DNA of 64,000 bases from Ceratodon purpureus (lineage: Eukaryota; Streptophyta; Bryopsida; Pseudoditrichales; Ditrichaceae), in the NCBI GenBank assembly GCA_014871385.1, contig CM026426.1:36829918-36893917 (forward strand). Direction: 5' to 3'. A model generated the notes under the pieces. That model worked only from the letters and a program-made list of their open reading frames with translations. It did not search any database and was not told the DNA's origin. The position numbers and the translations under genes are program-made. Numbering within the stretch: the stretch's first letter is position 1; the number at the start of each line of letters is the position of its first letter. This document shows, one piece after another, positions 57,217-64,000 of the stretch.

Positions 57217-58665
57217 ATGACGATGGCGTCCCCAGTTCTAATGCCAGATGGTTACGACATGAGTCACCTCGATCCATTTATTGAAATATTTACAAACCCT
57301 GATCCAACAATCCCCTTCTTTGAACCGTCCTTGGAGAACTCCTACGGTTCCCTCTGGAAGTTCAAGACCCAGGTCGAGGGATGGTCTCTTGCCGTATCTA
57401 GGTACAACAAGTTTGTGCGGATATTGCACAAGGAGAAGAACAGTCCACGGTACCTAGATCTCTCTACACATGAACGAGTGAAAGTTATCGAAGAACATCA
57501 CCGAAAGTACATTGTACTAACGGTTGGTGCTGTGGACCCAGAATCAGAATGTGATCTAACACATGTCCACTCCTTGATAATCGAGGTTGGAGTTCCACAT
57601 TCTCGATTTGACCCGGAGGCGTTGATCAACAGCATGATCGGAACATCATGCGAGGATCTCCGACTCGACGTAGAGAAGACCTCGTGGAGGAATGATGATG
57701 GTACAGAGTTGAGCGCCGTATCTTTTGGACGTAGATTGAATCGTATATTCTTGACCCTAACGCATTACATAACTGACAAATTAGCCTCCAAGATCTCTAC
57801 TCTTCCGTTACATAGCACTGCGCTGGTTTCTATGCGTGAAGACTCTGCTGCTCCATCTCGGGGGAGCATTCAGCAGACTGAGGCATCACCCATTCTGGCT
57901 CCATCTCGTTCACGTGCAAGCAAGCGCCCGGCCATTGACGTGCCCGAAGCATCCACTTCGAAGAAGAGGCGGAAGCAAACAGGGAAGGCAGGAAGCTCGG
58001 GATCCGGACTAACTCAGACAGAGGAAACTAAGAAGGCGAAAGCAAAGGGAAAGGAAAAGGACGTACCAGATTATCAGAAGTTTACAGAGATCCAGAAGAC
58101 ATTCTGGGATGACTGTGAATCCGCATATGTCTTTGATATGAAGACCACATTCCCTGTTAATGTCAAGCAGTGTCATATTGCGAAGGATGAGTATATTGTC
58201 CGGGACTTAGAGAGAGATATTGTTAAATCTGTGAAAGAGGAGCTCGTAAGGATGGGAGACATTAACCAGAGACAGAAGGTTTGCCTAATGCCAGTGACTG
58301 ACAATTTGCAGCTCCTGCCAGAGAAACCGAAGTCGTGGGGCGACATAAAAGACGGAAAGTTTATGATAATCAATGGTCAACATAGTATAGTAGCTTCACA
58401 GGAGTTACAGGTTTCAGGTTGCGGGGAAAAGAGGAAGAAGGAGCTCGAATACTGGGACGCGTACATCGTATGGAGCAAAGACGCTATGATCCTAGTCAGA
58501 ATCTCCGAGTTTTATAATATGTGTAACCATCTTAATCACGCGCAGCCTACATGAGGTACTAACATACTGAGTGCGCCGAATGTCTGGATTAGCCAAGAGA
58601 AACCTACGAATATGAAAGACAACAATCGAAACAACGGAGCTCAATACAACACCAAGAAATATCAG
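57217..58665 (+). CDS. Composite gene, first coding exon: ParB-like domain (premature TGA)
   Basis: Starts with ATG at 57217 right after the 3' splice site TTTGCAG. Residues 1-200 are unrecognised. A Ser/Lys-rich stretch with STSKKRRKQ (about 247) looks like a nuclear signal. Residues about 290-480 resemble a ParB/sulfiredoxin-type domain: a KFMIINGQHSIVAS segment (NGQH at 386-389) matches the GxHR box with Ser for Arg, then VSG, a LEYWDAYIVW strand and a helix. TGA at 58552-58554 interrupts it at codon 446. The same frame stays open past it, NVWISQEKPTNM follows, and it ends at a consensus donor CAG/GTATAT (58665/58666). A TGG-to-TGA change is likely. ParB-like domains often sit next to DNA methylases in mobile elements, and here one follows in the next exon. 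Confidence 0.6.
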
Positions 58666-58731
58666 GTATATATAATTGAATATTATTCGCAATTTCTTGA
58701 ATATACAGTTTCGTGGGTTAATGTACATCAA

Positions 58732-58809
58732 TTTAGCTCACTGTGAGCTAAACTGAGAATTCTATTTATCCAGACCAAGAAGGCCGCATTTGGCTCACTG
58801 CGAGCTGAA
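58732..58809 (+). repeat. Two palindromes in the first intron of the composite gene
   Basis: A perfect copy lies at 58732-58752 and a diverged one (TTTGGCTCACTG, then CGAGCTGAA) at 58789-58809. The intron runs from 58666 to 59084 with GT..AG ends and phase 0. Confidence 0.85.
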
Positions 58810-59084
58810 TTAGTCATTTAATATGAGTTAATCAGCTCTACAGATGTATGGCTTGCGGATTTGAATATTTGAATTGTTGTCTTCATTGTGAATGGTAATA
58901 AATAAATATTTGAAAGGTCTTCGAATGTTTATGAATGTTAAGATGTATTGTCTATGGTTCGATAGAAATACAATTGCATGACAATACTGGTTCGTGAAGC
59001 AATATACTTGCATAAGTGTAGTAACCGTTTAGAGATTAATTATTGAATTTTAGTCTATCTAATTTATAACTTTGGTTTTGGCAG

Positions 59085-61838
59085 AAATTTGTGGACTTGC
59101 TTATCAAGAGATTTCAGAACATCGATCCGAGCAAAGAGGGAAAGCAAATCCAGGGGCCAGCAGACATAAAGAATGAAATGGTAATAATCACCGCCCCGGA
59201 AGATCATTACAGTCTGTGGAAGGAGTTTATCACGAAGCACAGCACCGGAGAGTTGATAGATCCAGAAACCTGTGAAAGGTTTAATCAGAAAAAGGGATTC
59301 AAGGGCGGAAAGGCTTTCCAACTCCAACGCAGTTTCTTCCGTGGAATGGGCTTCATGACAGAAGAGGAGACGAAGTCATTGGTGATACACTTACTGATGC
59401 AGACGAAGAATTGGAAGTATCGATACCCCAAGGTATCAGTACACAAAACCCGGGGCACAGTATTGCCACATCACTACTCATCTGGAGACTGGATGGCCAA
59501 GAAGAAGAGGAAGCGGATCTGTATCCAGGAACTCCATGACATCAAACCGACACTCGGGCTTTGCAACAAGGATATGACTATCAACCGCGAGAAGTGGCAC
59601 GAGTGGAAGGATAAGCACGGTATCTCCAGCGCCACGTTGAACGTTCTTCTGGACCGGCCTGACAAGGCATTTTATGGTTTTCGAGCTGAGAAGAAAAGGA
59701 TGTTTAAGAGGTCAAGGGATTTGACGGATAAATGGCCCAATGTGTTTCCATTCTTTAAGAAGTTTCTAGAGGTGAAAGGTAATTTCGTTGCTCCCAAAGG
59801 TCGGATTCGTACAAGATTATTCAATGCCGTGAAAATGGAGTTTGAGCAGCACTTCGTCTACGACAGTGCTCCGCGACTTGGACTGGCATTATTGGATTTG
59901 CGAGATACCCCCGGCCATTCGACAAAGGATGACACTGTCGAGAATCCGTTCTTCAAGCCGTTTATGAAGAAACTTCTACTCTTAAAAACTCCAGGTGTCT
60001 CCGACCCGGAAGTTTGGGTCTGGATTAGTGCTTCACAGCACAGGATCGCCCAGGCAATCGCATACGGTGAGAAGTACATGAAAGGGTACGAGGTGATTCC
60101 ATCAAGGTATATTCCCGCGAAGAACGAACGCCTGAACGATCATACTACTAGGAACTCCGGGAAGGATGAGTTGTACCTTGTATTCTTGGTGCGTGCCGGT
60201 AGGAGCGAAGAGAAGAAAAAGGTAAAGGCGGTATACAAAGCTCCTAACACAAACTATTATATAGTTTACGGACTGTATAAGGAAGCTCATTTACGACTGA
60301 ACGCTCGGGAACTCCGGATGGAGTTCTACATAGAGCTCTTCAAGACCTTTTGCTTACCGGGGGAGAACTTCTGGGGCGTGTTTAGTGGAACAAAGTGTAT
60401 GCTAGCCGCTCGGGTAAGTGACTGTATTTAATTTCTATGTCTCAATTTTGTCTTAGTGAGTATTAATTGAATTAGCTCACAGTGAGCTAAAGTGAAGTCC
60501 GAAACTCGTGTACCTTAATTTGTATTCATTAAATTTAGCTCAGTATGAGCTAAATGGTAAGTCACGCTTTTGTGTAAGAAATGTATGGTTCTCTAATGTT
60601 ATTGAAATTGAATTATCCCTAGGAATCCGCGTCGGTGAGGCTGTCAGAATTTAGCTCATAGTGAGCTAAATGTTTCTTTCCTAATCCATTCTAATTTTTA
60701 AGTGTGTTCTGTCCAGATCTATGGTCTGTTCTACTACGGAATAATAGACCATAACTTCGAGGACTGCTACAAGCAGATGGCGAAGCTGGTTCCTCACCTG
60801 GATATGAATGATTTCATTCAAGTGGACTCTGTCTACGACGCACCGAAGGAGGACCAGCCGATGCCTGACAGACAGCAGTTTCTAGAGAGTGACGAATTCA
60901 AAAGAAGCATCACTGTGGAATCCGAGGACGATGATGAGGCGGATGAGAGAGACGAAGAGCACGAAGGCGAAGCTCTCGAAGAGGAACCAGTTGAAGAGAC
61001 TCTTGGGGCGGGATTTGACGAGGAGACACTCGGTGCAGGATTTGACGAAGAGGTTCTTGGAGCAGATATTGATAACTTGCCTGCCACACCTGGATCAGGT
61101 CCACGCTCCACAAGTTTAGCTCATAGTGAGCTAATTTACTCACCACTTAGCTGGCATTCTTCACCTCGTGAGTCTAGATTTCGCGTCCAAAACTCTATTC
61201 TAGGGCGGCGCCTCGTTCAGGAGTTCGGGTCAGAGCAGCAGACTCAAATCCAAAACATTGGGTCAACTTCGAAGGATATTGACATGGACGAAGAAGAGGA
61301 CTCGGAAGGGGGAGCGGATGAAGGAGTCCTTGACCTTGACGTGCTAGAGAGTAGAGGGGGTGAAAGCTGTGTGAAGACTGTGACGAAGACTCCGTTGGTT
61401 CTGCTCAGCGACTCCGAGGATGATAGCTTAGATGAAGAACCGAAGACTTCAGAGACCAGAGTTGTAGCGAGAGCACCAGTAGTTCATCCTGTTGTTGTCC
61501 GCACAGAGTTAGTACCAGATGACGCAGAGGAAGTCTTCAACGCTGCGGGGAAGGCACCCCATCCAGGAGCACCGGTTTCAAAGAGGGATGTGGACTGGTT
61601 CGAGTGGAACAAAGAGAAGAGAAAGAAGAAGGAGGAGAAGAGGGAAAAAGAAGCCGAGGCAACTCGGCGTATTGTTGAAGAGGCTCGTTTAGCGAAGGAA
61701 AGGGCGGAGAGCCTTGTCAAGATTCAAGAGGAGAAGGATCGCGAGAGGGACAGAGAGATGCGGGAGAGGGACAGAGAGATGCGGGAGATGCGTAGTATGT
61801 TGATGCAGATGCGAGGCCAAATTCCTGCTCCAGTCTAG
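59085..61838 (+). CDS. Composite gene, middle part: beta-class DNA amino-methyltransferase-like domain and acidic/coiled-coil region
   Basis: Exon 59085-60413 and exon 60717-61899 are joined across a 303-bp GT..AG intron in phase 0. Joined, they give FYIELFKTFCLPGENFWGV, then FSGTKCMLAARIYGLFYYGI. This aligns in order and spacing with the C-terminal AdoMet-binding motif of beta-class N4/N6 DNA methylases (pGd.vlDpF.GsGtt..AA...GR..iGiE). Before it, PEVWVWISASQHRIAQAI and KGYEVIPSRYIPAKN fit the central strands. Motif IV (DPPY-type) would fall at LALLDLRDTPGH and is not conserved, so catalysis is doubtful. After the domain come a long acidic stretch (repeated EETLGAGFDEE) and a charged coiled coil (KKEEKREKEAEATRRI, RDREMRERDREM). 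TAG at 61836-61838 is in frame with further sense codons to the donor at 61899. Confidence 0.6.
60471..60670 (+). repeat. Three palindromes in the second intron of the composite gene
   Basis: Copies at 60471-60491 (first arm ATTAGCTCAC), 60534-60554 (centre AGTAT) and 60650-60670 (centre ATAG), all with the GAGCTAAA arm intact, inside the intron 60414-60716. Confidence 0.85.
61115..61134 (+). repeat. Palindrome copy inside coding sequence
   Basis: TTTAGCTCATAGTGAGCTAA lies in the exon and is read as SLAHSELI. It is in frame and does not disrupt the ORF. Either a repeat unit inserted into an exon or a site tolerated by coding. Confidence 0.8.
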
Positions 61839-62431
61839 GAGACCGCCATCGAGAAGCCCATTGTGATGCCCAATAGTGATGCGGTTGAAAGTCCTAAAGG
61901 TAAAGACTAAAGAGTAATGAATGTAATCTAGAAACCATGGATTGTATGGTATGATCGAGAATGATAAACCTGGTTGTGTGGTTCTCGAATTGTCTCAGTC
62001 TAATTGTTATGGTTTTGGTATGATAGTTGTTTCTTAACGGTACAAGATATTTAGATTTTTATCTTTTTCATATTACCGGAGATATCCATTTAATCACATT
62101 ACTGGTTTCACCATCAAAGGTTTTAGTAATGTATGCCTTTGATTACAGTACTTAGATGTAAGATCCAGTTGCAATAGGGAGAAGGCAGTAGCTCAAATTT
62201 TGTCCCAATCTGAAGCAGTGTGCGGGATCTTCTAAGTTTTCACAGTCGTACAAATCGACCAAATATTTGAACTACGTATATTAGTTCTAAATGTCATTAA
62301 AAATGTTAGCAATTTGGATCAACTCATTAGAATTTTATAACAGATTGTAGCGATAAAGAAATATCAACGTGCTCAACGACTGAACCCACTATGAATTGCA
62401 TTGGGTTATCTTCTAGGCCTGTATAAAAAGA

Positions 62432-62452
62432 TTTAGCTCACATTGAGCAAAA
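62432..62452 (+). repeat. Palindrome in the third intron of the composite gene
   Basis: TTTAGCTCACATTGAGCAAAA, 41 bases before the exon start at about 62494. Confidence 0.75.
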
Positions 62453-62493
62453 TCCTATAGAAGTAGCTGACATTTGTATTTCTAATTATCCAG

Positions 62494-64000
62494 GTTGTGA
62501 TGCTTTGGCCACTACGGATACTACGGTGGAGAATGCCGTTGTGGTCGAAGAGGAGATTCCGGACGCTGTTATTACGAGCCCTTACAAACCGATGACTCCA
62601 ATTCCATCAGGCCCGAAAAATGACGATGATGACATTGGTAGTGGCGGTGATGGATTCTCCGTTAACCCAGTCACACCTGCAACGAGCCCCACGGTGGACC
62701 TGGAGGGAGGGGGTAACCTGTCGGCCAACCCTACACCAAAAGAGACTTCAGGGCCCTCAGACTGTTTGGTGGAACCCGAAGCACTTGTCGATCCGGTTGA
62801 TGAAGAGTTAGTGGACTACGAGGAGTCTCCAGGGGCAAGTCTCTCTCTCCCAGACGCTCAGAGGATTCACCTGGAGAGTCAGCAAAGTGATGATTGTCCC
62901 GAGGTATGCACCTCTGAGATATATATCAACTTAAAGCTCTGAGTATTACTTCTCCACTGTTTAATTCTAAAGTAGAGGTCTTAGCCAAATGATAAGTGAC
63001 TGTATTTACATATATGTAAGTGTGACAATACACATTTTATAAAATTTTGATATTCAATATTATAAAAGAATCTATCGTGGCATTTTATTTACCTCACACT
63101 GAGCAAAGTTAAGATGTTAATTTCATAGAGTAGCAGAAGAATTTGAGTATCTGCAGAATTTGACTTGTTTAAATTGGTGTGCTTCAATGGATGGTCAGCT
63201 TAATGGAACTGACCATGTTCACCGCCCGGTTGCTGTTAAATCTGTGGTTAGCGACGTGGAATTGCGTTCCAATTGTCAAAATCAAAAGTTCAAATTCTCC
63301 TCGCCTTTTCGTCCATCTGCATTTCAACAGGTAACGCCATTTGTTTTGTTTTATTGATTTTCCAGGCTGAAGCTTCTACACAGTTTCCACGAGGTCTTAA
63401 GGGTGTAACTTCCAAGAAGTGGCTGAACATTGTTTTGGACATTAATGGTATTCTATGTAAATGCGTCGAGAGGCGTCTTGGGTTGAAGGACTCAGTGACA
63501 AACCACGTAAACCTTTCTGTTCTTAGTCCGAAGTTCGCCACTATTGTTGGACCGAAGGCAGTGTATGTTCGGCCCGGCTTCTCAGATTTCATATCATTTG
63601 TGAACGAATTCGCAAATATCTTGGTCTGGAGTTCAATGAAGAATTCGACAGCGGTGGATGTTGTCAAATATCTTTTCACTGAGCTGCCCATACCTTCGCT
63701 TGTTCTTAGTCAGGAAGATTGCGAACGAATTCAAACTTCTCGCCGTACCTACTTGAAATACCCTGATGGAGATAAGCCTATATTTTTGAAAACGTTCTCT
63801 TCAGCCCTTTTTGGAGAGAGTAGTATCTACAACGAGGACAACACAATTCTAATTGATGATAGTCCGGAGAAAAGCATCTGTAATGAGACTGGCAATGCTG
63901 TTTTCCTAAAGTCCTGGATTGAAAAGGATGAAAAAGATGACTACCTTATGTCAGTTTTGGCTCGATGGTTGTCCAACTTGGTCAAGGTGGTTGCTAATGG
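62494..64000 (+). CDS. Composite gene, last visible part: FCP1/NLI-type HAD phosphatase-like domain (runs off the window)
   Basis: Exon 62494-62903 continues the previous exon in phase across a 594-bp intron (61900-62493). It is Pro/Asp/Glu-rich and disordered. A 462-bp GT..AG intron (62904-63365, phase 0) leads to an exon open from 63366 to the window end. That exon shows KKWLNIVLDINGILCK, matching the DxDx[TV] nucleophile strand in the plant-type form DxNG, so the second Asp is Asn. Next comes YVRPGFSDFISFVNEF, then ILVWSSMKN (the WSS motif), and finally TILIDDSPEKSICN, which fits the IDDSPxK motif. This order is diagnostic of the FCP1/TIM50 branch of HAD phosphatases, which normally act on phospho-Ser/Thr of protein tails. 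The Asn for the acid/base Asp may reduce activity. No stop lies in the visible part. Confidence 0.7.
63088..63108 (+). repeat. Degenerate palindrome in the fourth intron
   Basis: TTTACCTCACACTGAGCAAAG, the rightmost copy seen, within intron 62904-63365. Confidence 0.6.

Noticed and set aside
62904..63357. ORF 63160-63357 in the fourth intron
   Set aside because: It lies inside an intron with good borders, and its composition does not resemble the adjoining exons.

Overview
The window looks like repeat-rich nuclear DNA of a land plant or streptophyte alga. The evidence is a tRNA-Asp-type primer site in a Tat/Athila-like Ty3/gypsy element, a chromovirus with a chromodomain, degenerate CCCTAAA (plant-type telomere) repeats, GT..AG introns of 100-600 bp, and long AT-rich intergenic DNA. 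A non-seed plant is my guess, not a conclusion. No rRNA gene, convincing tRNA gene or CRISPR array was seen.

Layout. 1-5.7 kb: AT-rich DNA with a broken coding exon at the left edge (2-700), a fold-back element with 40-bp inverted repeats (2028-2416) and a decayed FCP1/HAD-like phosphatase fragment (3163-3723). 5.7-24.1 kb: an old minus-strand chromovirus with many stop codons, split inside its protease by a very young plus-strand LTR retrotransposon (10471-23837). The young element has 3655-bp LTRs, each carrying a complete 731-codon ORF. Its gag and pol share one frame, separated only by UGA-CGG. It is bounded by the perfect 5-bp duplication GTTGC. 24.6-31.1 kb: a gene fragment with a possible BAH-like domain, a polypyrimidine repeat block, a TA microsatellite and a minus-strand RING-like/coiled-coil gene with one frameshift. 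31-37 kb: AT-rich DNA with two copies of a dispersed repeat.

36.5-64 kb is the most unusual part. A 939-codon minus-strand gene (37322-40141) looks like a DDE/RNase H-fold transposase-like protein. A long spliced plus-strand gene starts at 57217 and leaves the window. Its predicted product joins a ParB-like nuclease fold, a beta-class DNA amino-methyltransferase fold that seems to lack its catalytic motif IV, an acidic disordered region with a charged coiled coil, and an FCP1/HAD-type phosphatase domain. All exon phases agree across four introns, but two in-frame stops (58552 TGA, 61836 TAG) interrupt it. Both genes are surrounded by dozens of copies of one palindrome, with arms TTTAGCTCAC and GTGAGCTAAA around one base. 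The copies lie upstream, in introns, just past the 3' end and once inside coding sequence. Between the divergent genes lie telomere-like repeats and five near-identical 1.85-kb tandem units (44357-53618).

My main hypothesis is that these parts belong to a very large DNA transposon-like element, or two related ones, encoding a transposase-like protein and a ParB/methyltransferase/phosphatase composite and marked by a dispersed protein-binding palindrome. A left edge near 36468 is possible; the right edge is outside the window. Many broken ORFs here carry TGA or TAG codons explainable by C-to-T change, as expected for methylated, silenced repeats.
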